A stretch of DNA of 29,287 nucleotides from an uncultured Eubacteriales bacterium (GCA_900554485.1 USHO01000003.1:1-29287), one strand, 5' to 3'. Shown: positions 1 to 7,898, counted from the first letter of the stretch. Translations and numbers: made by a program. Notes: a model not told the origin generated them from the letters alone.

Positions 1-588
1 GTTTTCCGTTTTTAGCTGCAACGCCAAAAGCACGGCAAATGACAGCATATAAACATAGGTCACACCTGCCGCCAACCCGTCGAGCCCGTCGGTCAGATTA
101 ACGCTGTTTGTCGCCGCTATAAACACAAACGCGCACAGCGGAATATACCACCACCCGATGTCAACCGTAATTTTGGTAAAAGGTATATTTATTTTCGTAA
201 GTCCTCTGGTATAAGCAAATACAGAAACAACTAATGCTATAACAATTTCAAACAGAGTTTTCTGAATCGGGTTTAATCCTTCGTTCCGCTTTAATTTAAT
301 TTTAATAAAGTCGTCTATAAATCCGACTGCCATATAAGCCAGAAACACTGCAACGCATACCGAAGATAACCTGTTCTCGCTTGTCCGGCATATATAATAC
401 ATGATCAGGCATGACGTTGCGAATATTATGCCGCCGACAGTCGGAGTTCCGCTTTTATAATCGTGTTCGGACACATAGGATAATATGCTTTGCCCAAATT
501 TTAATTTCTTCAATAAAGGTATAATCAAAAATCCGACAATAACGGATATTATCGCGGACAAACCCACAGATATAAGATATTTTTTCAC
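1..588 (-). CDS. mraY: MraY, phospho-N-acetylmuramoyl-pentapeptide transferase (3' part cut by window edge)
   Basis: Membrane enzyme that moves phospho-MurNAc-pentapeptide from UDP to undecaprenyl phosphate, giving lipid I. 196 codons are visible; the rest lies beyond base 1. Translation shows a hydrophobic N-terminal helix (about residues 4-26), the GTPTVGG loop (about 48-54), the acidic VGFIDDFIK motif (about 87-95) and NSVNLTDGLDGLA (about 165-177), all diagnostic of the MraY family and its Mg/nucleotide site. The start is GTG at 588-586, which overlaps the murE stop TGA in a GTGA arrangement, so translation is probably coupled. The visible half looks intact. It follows murE directly, with no murF between them, as in some Bacillota dcw clusters. 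Confidence 0.95.
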   Translation of the reverse strand, partial: MKKYLISVGLSAIISVIVGFLIIPLLKKLKFGQSILSYVSEHDYKSGTPTVGGIIFATSCLIMYYICRTSENRLSSVCVAVFLAYMAVGFIDDFIKIKLKRNEGLNPIQKTLFEIVIALVVSVFAYTRGLTKINIPFTKITVDIGWWYIPLCAFVFIAATNSVNLTDGLDGLAAGVTYVYMLSFAVLLALQLKTEN

Positions 589-2048
589 TTATCGTCCTGC
601 CCGTCGAACGTCGCGGCGACTTCGGCAATTACATCGGCATCCGAAAAATCTCTTTTCACGCCCAAAACATCCTGATATGTTTCTGCGCCTTTCCCCGCGA
701 CAATCAATATGTCGCTTTTTTTTAATTTCGCCATCGCGTATCCGATTGCCTCCTTTCTGTCTTCTATCGTAATATAATCTCTGCTTATTTTTCGCACACC
801 GCTTTCGATTTCCGAAATAATGGCACACGGGTCTTCAAATCTGGGATTGTCCGTAGTTATTACCGTAAAATCACTTAAAGACGCCGAGATCGCTCCCATT
901 ACGGACCGTTTCTCTTTTTCCCTATTTCCGCCACACCCGAACAGGCAATACAATTTGCCGTCACAAACCTTTCTGAACGATGTCAGCGTTCGTTTCAAAC
1001 CGTCGGGCGTATGTGCATAGTCAATGTAAACGTTTGCTCCGTTAACCGAACAGACAAACTCCGCTCTGCCCTTTACGGCTTTAATATGTTTCAGCGCAAG
1101 CGCGATTTTGTGAATTCTGATTCCGCACGCCGCGGCACATGCCGCCGCGGCAAGCGTATTATATACATTACACTCGCCTAAAAGAGGGCTGTCCACATCG
1201 TATATGGCATCGAATAAGTTAATTATATAACTTATACCGCGTTCGCTTTCGGCTATATCTATCGCGAACACGTCGGCAGGATTGTCTATTCCGTATGTCA
1301 GAGTTTCCGCATCACTTTCACAAAGAATTTCTCTTCCTGTAGGATCGTCGACATTCACTATGGCATATTTACAGTTATGTTTTTTGAAAATACTACGCTT
1401 AACACTAGAATATTTCTCCATATTCCCGAAGTAATCCAAATGATCTTCGGTACAATTTGTGAATATAAGGCATTCAAAAAATATTCCGCCTACACGTTTT
1501 TGCGCTATCGCATGCGCAGACACTTCCATAAATAAACACTCCGTTCCGTTTTTTACGAAATCGGCAAGCGTCGAGTATAATAACACAGTACCCGGCGATG
1601 TCAGACCGGTATCTTTCGTCTCATTTCCGGAAGTAATGCCTAAAGTACCGATAATACCTGTATTTTTACCGGCAACCGCAAATATTTGCGATAAAATATG
1701 ACAAACGGAAGTCTTACCGTTTGTTCCGACTACACCGAATATTTTTAATTTATCTTGCGGATTTCCGTAAAACTCCGCGCAAATTTTTGCCATCGCATCT
1801 CTAATGTCTTTTACCACGACAAAACATACATTGCACCCGGAAGGTTTTTCTCCGACGATAATCGTTGTTCCTCGCGCGATCGCCTCACCGATAAACTTCT
1901 CGCCATCTTCATTATTGCCTTTTACGCAAAAAAACAGACTGTCTTTACCCGACTTTCTCGAGTCATCGACAACGCTTTCGACGTTAAGCGGCATCGTACC
2001 GATTACTTTAACGATCTCTACATTTTTAAGCAATTCTTCCGTTCTCAT
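585..2048 (-). CDS. murE: MurE, UDP-MurNAc-L-Ala-D-Glu:meso-diaminopimelate ligase
   Basis: Cytoplasmic ATP-dependent Mur ligase adding the third residue of the peptidoglycan stem peptide. 487 residues, normal length. Domains in order: N-terminal UMAG-binding domain (about 1-100), central ATPase with GTNGKTS P-loop (108-114), a lysine in SVKRSIF (K217) where the family carries the carbamylated Lys, then the C-terminal domain with DYAHTPDGL (343-351), DNPR (400-403) and GKGAETYQ (452-459). The DNPR motif is the established signature for meso-diaminopimelate rather than L-lysine, so the wall should be DAP-type. ATG start with an AGGTG ribosome site 5 bases upstream; seven bases separate it from the upstream ftsI stop, and its own stop overlaps the mraY start. 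Confidence 0.96.
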   Translation of the reverse strand: MRTEELLKNVEIVKVIGTMPLNVESVVDDSRKSGKDSLFFCVKGNNEDGEKFIGEAIARGTTIIVGEKPSGCNVCFVVVKDIRDAMAKICAEFYGNPQDKLKIFGVVGTNGKTSVCHILSQIFAVAGKNTGIIGTLGITSGNETKDTGLTSPGTVLLYSTLADFVKNGTECLFMEVSAHAIAQKRVGGIFFECLIFTNCTEDHLDYFGNMEKYSSVKRSIFKKHNCKYAIVNVDDPTGREILCESDAETLTYGIDNPADVFAIDIAESERGISYIINLFDAIYDVDSPLLGECNVYNTLAAAACAAACGIRIHKIALALKHIKAVKGRAEFVCSVNGANVYIDYAHTPDGLKRTLTSFRKVCDGKLYCLFGCGGNREKEKRSVMGAISASLSDFTVITTDNPRFEDPCAIISEIESGVRKISRDYITIEDRKEAIGYAMAKLKKSDILIVAGKGAETYQDVLGVKRDFSDADVIAEVAATFDGQDDK

Positions 2049-2055
2049 ATTTCAC

Positions 2056-3789
2056 CTATACATACGGCTTGATATTTTTGCATTCGATAATGCCTTCAAA
2101 AATATGTTTGACTATCGGCGCGGCTACGGTCGAACCGTATTGACCCCCTACCGGTTCATCGACGACGGCAAGCGCAAGATATTTCGGATTATCGGCAGGG
2201 AAAAACCCGACAAAACTCATTACGTTTTTCCCGACGGATAAAACTCCGTTTTCAAATTTCTGCGCCGTACCCGTTTTCCCTCCGACGCGATACCCTTCGA
2301 TATACGCCTGTTTACCGCTGCCGTCTCTCACTACGCCTTCAAGATAACCTGCAAGTATACGAGACGCCTCTTCGCTTATTGTTCTGCCTTTCGCCTTCGG
2401 ATTTATAATCTCGGCTATATTCCCATAGTTATCGTAAATCTCTTTTACAAAATACGGCTCGTAATAGGTACCGCCGTTTACGGCAGCCGCTGTCGCGCAT
2501 GCCAGTTGTAACGGCGTAACGGCTATAGTCTGTCCGAAAGATATTCTGGCAATGTCACCGTTCGTCACGGCACTTTCCGGCACCAACATCCCCGGAGTTT
2601 CTCCGTTAAAATCTATACCCGTAGTTTTTCCGTAACCGAACTTTTCGATATATTCATACATTTTTGCCTTTCCCAGCGATAAACCTATATCTACGAAACA
2701 CGGGTTACAACTGTTGTTTAACGCCATTGCAAGATTTTCATTTGAATGTTTGCCGTTCGCATGATTACTCCAGCACTTAATCTTTTTACCGTCGACAAAA
2801 CGATACCTCGACGAATTGAAAACATGCGTAGGAGAAAATGCCGACGGATTCCCTTTCAGATACTCTTCTATATTCGCTGCCGCAGTTAAAACTTTGAACG
2901 TCGAACCGGGTTCATACGAATCGACGATCAATGAGCATCTCCCGGCATTATTCAAAGTTTCCGGATCGTTTCTCGGCACCCGATTCAGGTCATAAGAGGG
3001 GTTTGAGCTGATTGCCAGAATTTGTCCGTTCGACGGATCGAGCACGATCGTAGAAACGCTCTTTGGAGAATATTCTGCATAAGCTGCCATCGTTACCGCG
3101 TCGCAAATCCGCTGAATTTCATAATCTATAGTCAGTTTCAGATTAAGTCCGTCCGTAGCGCGGATATACCTTGCGGATTTCCCGTTTATATCTACGCCGG
3201 TAAGATCTGCCTCATAAAGAATTTCCCCGTTATAACCTTTAAGATATTCGTCGTAACGAAGTTCCAGCCCCGCCTGTCCTGCTCCGTCAACAGAAGTATA
3301 ACCGAGAATCTGACAAAGGGCATTTCCGTACGGATAAATTCTTTCTCCGTCGGTTGTAAAATAAACCCCGGGTAAATTATATTCTTCAAGTTTTGCTATA
3401 CTCGCCTTATCGACTCGCTTTTTTATCGTAATTTCGGAAGTGGCATGCGTATGTATTTTATTCTCCAATGCAACGGCATCCATATCAAGAGTCTCCGCAA
3501 GAATCTCCGCCGTCCGCTTTACGTCGCCAAGCAGCCTGCATCGTACATAAACCGCGTATGATTCGGAATTATCCGTAAGTATTACCCCGTTTCGATCAAC
3601 GATAATGCCACGCGTAGCCGCCACCGGCAGTTCACGGGTCCATTGATCGACGGCTTTGGATTGCAAATCCCGTCCCTGTACAATCTGAATGTAAAACACC
3701 CTTGCGATAACAAATAAAAAAAGAAAGGTTATTGCGCTCAGATAAGCGAATAACCTCTTTCGTATAATATTAAAACTGAATTTATATAT
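2056..3789 (-). CDS. ftsI: Class B penicillin-binding protein (FtsI/SpoVD type) with a non-canonical start
   Basis: Septal peptidoglycan transpeptidase, membrane-anchored with the catalytic domain outside. Numbered from the GTG at 3699: N-terminal PBP dimerisation domain (about 20-170), transpeptidase domain with SxxK at S266-K269 (STFK), SxN at 330-332 (SCN) and KTG at 475-477. No C-terminal PASTA domain follows. The first ATG/GTG/TTG in frame is that GTG, but starting there would remove the membrane anchor. The same frame stays open upstream and encodes IIRKRLFAYLSAITFLFLFV, a typical PBP anchor, with an in-frame stop at 3798-3796. A GAGG ribosome site (3802-3799) stands 9 bases before an ATA codon at 3789-3787, so I place the start there (about 577 residues). 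ATA use, a point mutation or a base error are all possible. It lies between the ftsL-like gene and murE. Confidence 0.85.
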   Translation of the reverse strand: MYKFSFNIIRKRLFAYLSAITFLFLFVIARVFYIQIVQGRDLQSKAVDQWTRELPVAATRGIIVDRNGVILTDNSESYAVYVRCRLLGDVKRTAEILAETLDMDAVALENKIHTHATSEITIKKRVDKASIAKLEEYNLPGVYFTTDGERIYPYGNALCQILGYTSVDGAGQAGLELRYDEYLKGYNGEILYEADLTGVDINGKSARYIRATDGLNLKLTIDYEIQRICDAVTMAAYAEYSPKSVSTIVLDPSNGQILAISSNPSYDLNRVPRNDPETLNNAGRCSLIVDSYEPGSTFKVLTAAANIEEYLKGNPSAFSPTHVFNSSRYRFVDGKKIKCWSNHANGKHSNENLAMALNNSCNPCFVDIGLSLGKAKMYEYIEKFGYGKTTGIDFNGETPGMLVPESAVTNGDIARISFGQTIAVTPLQLACATAAAVNGGTYYEPYFVKEIYDNYGNIAEIINPKAKGRTISEEASRILAGYLEGVVRDGSGKQAYIEGYRVGGKTGTAQKFENGVLSVGKNVMSFVGFFPADNPKYLALAVVDEPVGGQYGSTVAAPIVKHIFEGIIECKNIKPYV

Positions 3790-3807
3790 GTTGCGTTACC
3801 TCGTAAC

Positions 3808-4407
3808 TTAAGCCGCTTTACCGTACTCCATTCCGTGATCCGCAGCCCATTTCCCGATTTCTTCTTCATTTTCCATGATGCTGTCGTATTCTGTGCTGAT
3901 ACGCGTATACTCGGCATTGAGATCGTCTATTCTCGAACCGTATGACGAGATCGACTGATCCAACGACTTCAACATTCTGGAATTGATAACTATAAGCGAC
4001 AGAATTATCGCAACGACAATCGAATAAACCGCTATTAAAATCTTGCCTTTGCTGCTGAGTCTGAATTCCTCTTTTTCACTCTTTTTGTCGTATGCAAGAT
4101 CCTCGTAAACATCATTATCCTCACTCGTACCGAACTGCATAGTCGTCGACGACGGGCGCAAATCATCATTTACTTCCTCTTCGCGATAGTTAACGCTCTC
4201 CGGAGCGGAATTTTTTAAGGTAGAAACGGTTTCACGCTGTTCGCGTTCGACCGGGGCAACCGACCCGACAGGCGTATCGGCGTTATTACGATAGCGTTCG
4301 TAATGGAGTATTTTATCAAGATTGCTCTTTATCGCGTCGGCTTGCTCTCTCTCTGCAAGACTCACGTTTCTGTCGTTGTTATAAGCGGTATGACCGTTAT
4401 TATACAT
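3808..4407 (-). CDS. FtsL/DivIC-like bitopic cell division protein
   Basis: 199-residue single-pass membrane protein in the ftsL position of the dcw cluster, between rsmH and ftsI. The sequence has a long, charged, probably disordered cytoplasmic N-terminus (1-120), one transmembrane segment (about 122-142, GKILIAVYSIVVAIILSLIV) and an extracytoplasmic heptad-like stretch (about 147-175, with DDLNAEYTRISTEYDSIMEN) expected to form a coiled coil. FtsL/DivIC proteins share this architecture but little sequence, so the assignment rests on topology and position. The N-terminal tail is longer than in typical FtsL (about 100-120 residues in total). Likely role: scaffold for the FtsW/FtsI septal synthase. 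ATG start with GGAGACGG-like ribosome site upstream. Confidence 0.75.
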   Translation of the reverse strand: MYNNGHTAYNNDRNVSLAEREQADAIKSNLDKILHYERYRNNADTPVGSVAPVEREQRETVSTLKNSAPESVNYREEEVNDDLRPSSTTMQFGTSEDNDVYEDLAYDKKSEKEEFRLSSKGKILIAVYSIVVAIILSLIVINSRMLKSLDQSISSYGSRIDDLNAEYTRISTEYDSIMENEEEIGKWAADHGMEYGKAA

Positions 4408-4440
4408 ATTCCGTCTCCTTTGATTTTATTATATCCCCGT

Positions 4441-5376
4441 TCAGATTTTTTCGGCTATACGAAGTTTCGCCGACCTCGATCTTGAATTGAGTTCGAGTTC
4501 CTCTTCGCTTGCCTCTATCGGTTTTTTCGTTATTATTTCAATTTCTTTCTTTTTACCGCATACGCATACGGGAAATCTTTTATCGCATATACAGTCGGTT
4601 TCAAGATCCTTAAAAGTCTGTTTGACTATTCTGTCTTCAAGCGAATGGAAAGTAAGTATCGCTATCCTGCCTCCGCTTTTCAATCCTCTTATTATATCTT
4701 TTACCGCTTGTCCCAAACCATCGAGTTCTTCGTTTACTTCTATCCTTATTGCCTGAAAAGTTTTTTTTGCAGGATGTCCGTTTTGTTTGAATTTGTACGG
4801 TATGCTTTTATCTATAATCTCAACAAGCTCGCCTGTCGTCACGATTCGTTTCGTCGATCTTCTCGCACAGATATTTTCGACTATTTTTCTGGCAAATTTT
4901 TCTTCGCCGTAAGTTTCGATGATATATCTGAGTTTCTCGGGGGAATACTCGTTTACCACGTCTTCCGCACTTAAAACCTGACTCTTGTCCATTCTCATAT
5001 CGAGTTCGGTATCAGATGAAAGATAGGAAAAACCGCGAGATCTGTTATCGAGTTGATAACTGCTTACCCCGAGATCCAAAAGAGCTCCGTCAAACGCGTC
5101 AACGCCGGACTCTTGCTTTATGTGATTGAAGTTTTTGAAATTATCGTTATAAACAATAAATCTGCCGCGGTATTCTTCAACAAGTTCTTCGGCATTCGAC
5201 ACAGCCTCTTCATCGCGATCGGTTGCGACAAGCAATCCGTCGTCACCGATTCGTTTCAATATTTCTTTGCTATGACCTGCGCCGCCGAGAGTTCCGTCAA
5301 AATATTTACCGCCGCTTTTAACGCGTAGCGCCTGAATGCATTCGTCAAGCATTACAGGAACGTGCGAAAATTTCAT
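4441..5376 (-). CDS. rsmH: RsmH (MraW), 16S rRNA (cytosine-1402 N4) methyltransferase
   Basis: SAM-dependent methyltransferase that modifies C1402 in the decoding centre of 16S rRNA. 311 residues, the usual length. Hallmarks: the HVPVMLDE N-terminus (5-12), FDGTLGGAGHS SAM-binding loop (26-36), LLDLGVSSYQLD (about 100-111), RGFSY (about 114-118) and the late TFHSLEDRIVK motif. The ATG overlaps the mraZ stop as ATGA (5376-5373), implying translational coupling. Second gene of the dcw operon, its standard place. Confidence 0.97.
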   Translation of the reverse strand: MKFSHVPVMLDECIQALRVKSGGKYFDGTLGGAGHSKEILKRIGDDGLLVATDRDEEAVSNAEELVEEYRGRFIVYNDNFKNFNHIKQESGVDAFDGALLDLGVSSYQLDNRSRGFSYLSSDTELDMRMDKSQVLSAEDVVNEYSPEKLRYIIETYGEEKFARKIVENICARRSTKRIVTTGELVEIIDKSIPYKFKQNGHPAKKTFQAIRIEVNEELDGLGQAVKDIIRGLKSGGRIAILTFHSLEDRIVKQTFKDLETDCICDKRFPVCVCGKKKEIEIITKKPIEASEEELELNSRSRSAKLRIAEKI

Positions 5377-5801
5377 TTGCCCACCTTCGATTGCAATATC
5401 TTGATATTGTCGGCAAAAGATTTAGCTTTACGCCTTTCCTGTTTGACCTCTTCGCTCCAGATTTCAAGACGATTGAATACACCGACGGTAATCACGTTTT
5501 TACTTATGCCGGCATATTCCCTGAGTGCCTGAGGAAGAAGATATCTGCCCTGAGCATCCGGTTCTATCGTATAAAAACCTGACATATACTCCGAAAAAGC
5601 CTCTTGCGCCTCTTCGTCGAAAAGCGAAAGATTGTAAAATTCTTCGCTCATTTTATCGACCGCACTTTTAGGCATAACGTATATACACTGTGTAGTACCC
5701 TTACAAAAAACGAGGTCTTCGTTCGTCGGCAATTTGAATTGCGACGGAATTCTTATTCTGTTTTTAGCGTCCAGTTGATGCGTTTGTTCGCCGGAAAACA
5801 T
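5373..5801 (-). CDS. mraZ: MraZ, transcriptional regulator of the dcw cluster
   Basis: DNA-binding protein of the MraZ/AbrB fold, 142 residues, full length. Two tandem SpoVT-AbrB-like half-domains are visible, each with the DxxxRxxxP signature: DAKNRIRIP (11-19) and DAQGRYLLP (82-90). In other bacteria MraZ forms a ring-shaped oligomer, binds short direct repeats upstream of its own gene and regulates the operon. Strong ribosome site AAGGAGG about 8 bases before ATG. It is the first gene of the operon, behind a strong promoter overlapped by three TGGTN repeats (annotated separately), so autoregulation is likely. Confidence 0.96.
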   Translation of the reverse strand: MFSGEQTHQLDAKNRIRIPSQFKLPTNEDLVFCKGTTQCIYVMPKSAVDKMSEEFYNLSLFDEEAQEAFSEYMSGFYTIEPDAQGRYLLPQALREYAGISKNVITVGVFNRLEIWSEEVKQERRKAKSFADNIKILQSKVGK

Positions 5802-5834
5802 ATCGAGACCTCCTTTTTGAAAGTTTGTAAGTTT

Positions 5835-5863
5835 ATTATATATTTTTCATCGACCACTGTCAA
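5835..5863 (-). promoter_or_regulatory. Sigma-A promoter of the mraZ/dcw operon
   Basis: On the minus strand a perfect TTGACA -35 (5863-5858) and a perfect TATAAT -10 (5840-5835) are separated by exactly 17 bases. The start of transcription should fall near 5828, leaving a leader of about 27 bases that contains the AAGGAGG ribosome site of mraZ. The -35 box is embedded in the TGGTN repeat array. Confidence 0.9.
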
Positions 5864-5876
5864 CCACTTTTAACCA
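5852..5876 (-). promoter_or_regulatory. Putative MraZ-binding boxes, three TGGTN direct repeats
   Basis: Minus strand shows TGGTT, TGGTT and TGGTC at 5876-5872, 5866-5862 and 5856-5852, starts exactly 10 bases apart, that is, on one face of the helix. MraZ proteins are known to bind triple TGGGN-type (or AAAGTGG-type in Mollicutes) direct repeats with about 5-base spacers in mraZ promoters. The layout is the same with TGGT in place of TGGG. The array covers the -35 element, which fits repression by occlusion. A fourth TGGTT occurs upstream at 5917-5913. Confidence 0.75.
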
Positions 5877-5922
5877 TTTTTATGATTTTTTTTGGAAAAA
5901 TTTTGACCGTATAACCATTAAC

Positions 5923-5961
5923 ATAAAAAATAACGAGATTCAAACAATATCGAATCTCGTT
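5923..5961 (-). terminator. Intrinsic terminator after murI
   Basis: Minus-strand stem AACGAGATTC / GAATCTCGTT (10 bp perfect, 10-base loop) begins 7 bases past the murI stop codon and is followed by ATTTTTTAT. It separates the gpr-murI transcript from the mraZ promoter. Confidence 0.8.
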
Positions 5962-5967
5962 GAAATT

Positions 5968-6663
5968 CTATAAAAAATTTAAGTAATAATCTTGAATTTT
6001 ACGTCTTTTTTTTCCTAAAAAACAGACTTCGCCTTTATCTCTTTCGCATGGGTGGTCACGCAAAAAAGACACGATTTGTTTTTCGGTTTCGTCTATGCCG
6101 TCTATTATTGCAGAATCGGGAAAAATTTTATGTATTTCGCTACGCACCAGACCGTAATGCGTACATCCGAGCGACACATAATCGACCGCAGTATCATAAC
6201 CGTCAAAATAATGCTTAACATCGACGATTTTATGATTTAGCACATCATATTCTATCTCTCCTGCCAACCCGTCGATTCCTGCGACATACGCTCCCGTTGC
6301 CGTTAGAGTCCTCACATATTTACAGGTTGCCGTACGCGGAGTACAAAAAACATATCCTCGCCCGACGCCGCCCCGAGGCAATACTCCGATAATTTTTACG
6401 CCGCGATCTCTCTTTTCGTCATTCAAAGTCACGGACAGAGTATTACACGCCGTCACTATAAGTTTAGGTGCGAACGATAGCAGTTTGTTTATCACAGAAT
6501 CTGCGATAATACGCATTTCGTCTTCACTCTTATTGCCGTAAGGAAGATTATCGGAATCTGCAAGATATACGAAATTTTCATCCGGGAATGCAGATGCCAC
6601 TCTTTTCAATAATTCTAATCCGCCGACCCCGCTGTCGCAAAACGCCACACATCTGTTATCCAT
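5968..6663 (-). CDS. murI: Glutamate racemase (divergent, short)
   Basis: Cofactor-independent racemase supplying D-glutamate for peptidoglycan. 231 residues, shorter than the usual 255-270. The N-terminus has the family CDSGVGGLELL (9-19) and YLADSDNLPYGNKS, then the two catalytic cysteines in TACNTLS (C73) and SLGCTHYGL (C167). The segment after C73 differs from typical MurI: IGVLPRGGVGRGYVFCTPRT instead of the more usual GVxxPG form. ATG start, but no good ribosome site is visible; it starts 30 bases after the gpr stop, so it may depend on translation of gpr. Other Asp/Glu racemase family members are possible, but both cysteines and the wall-gene neighbourhood support MurI. Confidence 0.85.
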   Translation of the reverse strand: MDNRCVAFCDSGVGGLELLKRVASAFPDENFVYLADSDNLPYGNKSEDEMRIIADSVINKLLSFAPKLIVTACNTLSVTLNDEKRDRGVKIIGVLPRGGVGRGYVFCTPRTATCKYVRTLTATGAYVAGIDGLAGEIEYDVLNHKIVDVKHYFDGYDTAVDYVSLGCTHYGLVRSEIHKIFPDSAIIDGIDETEKQIVSFLRDHPCERDKGEVCFLGKKRRKIQDYYLNFL

Positions 6664-6693
6664 ATATTTTACGCTATGCCGCGCCGCAAGAAT

Positions 6694-7503
6694 TTATTCC
6701 GCAGAAAAAATTAAATTCAATGCAGCCGCGATTACATCGCTGGTTTCGTCTAAAATCGCATCGGCGTCACGCGGGGCAACAAATAAATCTTCATCGGCAA
6801 ACAATTCGTTTATCTTGTTTTTATCTTTGGTAACCGTTTCGACAAGACGCCTTGCGGATACGACAAACGGCACGCCTATCGCCACGACGGGAATACCAGC
6901 AAAGTTTCTATCGATTCTTATTCCTTTACCGCACCCCGCACCGCTACCTGCCGCAATTCCCGTGTCGGTTATTTGATATGATACGCCGAGACGTTTTGGG
7001 TCGACTGCACACAATGCGTCCACACATATCAGAAGATCTGGACGAACAGTATTCAGCAGTCCGCGAATCACCTCCGAACTTTCTATGCCCGTAACGCCTC
7101 CGACTCCGACAGGAAAACAACACACTTCGGTTTTGACGGAAATTCTTCCTCTGGTCGGCACAGTCTTTTCCGTCACGCTCTTCCCCAACGCATCCGAAGT
7201 CATCATTCCGTTACCCAGACCTATAATCATAACGCACTGCGGTAAATTATTTTTATCGGAGATCAGATCTTTCACGGCTTTACCTAAGGCTCGGATAAAA
7301 TATTTCTTTTCTTCCGAACAGGACGGATATACATCTTTGCGCGTAAGCGTGATATATCTTCCGGCATAAACGTCACCCATATCCGACAACAGCGTTATAT
7401 CTTCCATGACAGTTCCGAATCTGCCTTCCGTAATTCTCCTTTTTATGTTCTTATTTTTCTTACCGCCGACAGAGTCGACCGCCAAATCACATCTTAATAC
7501 CAT
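6694..7503 (-). CDS. gpr: Germination protease GPR (spore endopeptidase)
   Basis: Protease that degrades small acid-soluble proteins (SASP) when a spore germinates; made in the forespore. 269 residues versus about 320-370 in Bacillus. Recognisable landmarks: CDLAVD at the N-terminus (5-10; family TDLAVE), IIGLGNGMMTSDALG (D104), GVTGIESSEVI (about 116-126), VDALCA (D152), YQITDTGIAAGSGAG and IPVVAIGVPFVV. D104 and D152 correspond to the two aspartates essential in Bacillus GPR. The ATG lies only five codons before the Asp of CDLAVD, and an in-frame stop lies close upstream, so the N-terminal propeptide is almost absent. Followed by murI. Confidence 0.92.
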   Translation of the reverse strand: MVLRCDLAVDSVGGKKNKNIKRRITEGRFGTVMEDITLLSDMGDVYAGRYITLTRKDVYPSCSEEKKYFIRALGKAVKDLISDKNNLPQCVMIIGLGNGMMTSDALGKSVTEKTVPTRGRISVKTEVCCFPVGVGGVTGIESSEVIRGLLNTVRPDLLICVDALCAVDPKRLGVSYQITDTGIAAGSGAGCGKGIRIDRNFAGIPVVAIGVPFVVSARRLVETVTKDKNKINELFADEDLFVAPRDADAILDETSDVIAAALNLIFSAE

Positions 7504-7531
7504 ATTTTCATCCGAAAGAAAAAATATTAAA

Positions 7532-7560
7532 TATTATTTCCTTAAATCGCTCAAATATTC
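7532..7560 (-). promoter_or_regulatory. Candidate forespore sigma (G/F) promoter of gpr
   Basis: On the minus strand, GAATA (7560-7556) and AATAATA (7538-7532) are 17 bases apart. This fits the sigma-G consensus GHATR / CATWHTA with one mismatch in the -10. The overlapping GGAAATAATA also fits the sigma-F -10 pattern GGNRANAHTR, but the spacing to GAATA is then 14. No sigma-A promoter is visible for gpr. Motif match only. Confidence 0.4.
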
Positions 7561-7589
7561 TTGCCAACCGATTGTTTTTATGTTAAAAT
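7561..7589 (+). promoter_or_regulatory. Sigma-A promoter of rpsT
   Basis: TTGCCA (7561-7566), 17-base spacer, then TAAAAT (7584-7589) preceded by an extended TGT (7581-7583). Transcription should begin near 7596, giving a leader of about 36 bases before the GTG start of rpsT. It stands back to back with the candidate gpr promoter. Confidence 0.75.
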
Positions 7590-7631
7590 ATATAAGACTT
7601 TGAAATTAAACATATTAAAGGAGTAAATAAA

Positions 7632-7898
7632 GTGCCCAACATTAAATCCGCGAAAAAGCGCGTACTCGTCAACGAAAAGAAAAATTCCGTAAATAAAAAC
7701 AATAAATCGGAAGTAAAAACCGCTATCAAAAACCTTAACGCCGTTATCGACGCCGGCAATTACGAAGAGGCGGTAAAACTCTACCCCGCAACCGCGTCCG
7801 TCATCGACGCATCCGTCGCGAAAGGTGTTTATCATAAAAATACCGCTGCGAACAAAAAGTCGGGTCTTCAGAAAAGAATCAACGCATTAAAGAAATAA
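7632..7898 (+). CDS. rpsT: Small ribosomal subunit protein bS20
   Basis: Primary 16S rRNA-binding protein of the 30S subunit. 88 residues, normal length, very rich in lysine and asparagine. The N-terminal MPNIKSAKKRVLVNEKKN and the C-terminal GVYHKNTAANKKSGLQKRIN are S20 hallmarks. The start is GTG at 7632, supported by AAGGAG 7 bases upstream and by the family's conserved MPNIKSA start. Monocistronic: own promoter upstream and own terminator downstream. Divergent from gpr, a frequent S20 neighbour in Bacillota. Confidence 0.97.
   Translation: MPNIKSAKKRVLVNEKKNSVNKNNKSEVKTAIKNLNAVIDAGNYEEAVKLYPATASVIDASVAKGVYHKNTAANKKSGLQKRINALKK

Noticed and set aside
588..588. Missing murF between murE and mraY as an anomaly
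   Set aside because: In Bacillus and several other Bacillota murF is outside the dcw cluster, so its absence here is not unusual.
5881..5931. Fourth and fifth MraZ boxes further upstream (TGGTT 5917-5913, CGGTC 5909-5905)
   Set aside because: Only one matches and the spacing breaks the 10-base period; kept as a remark, not as a site.
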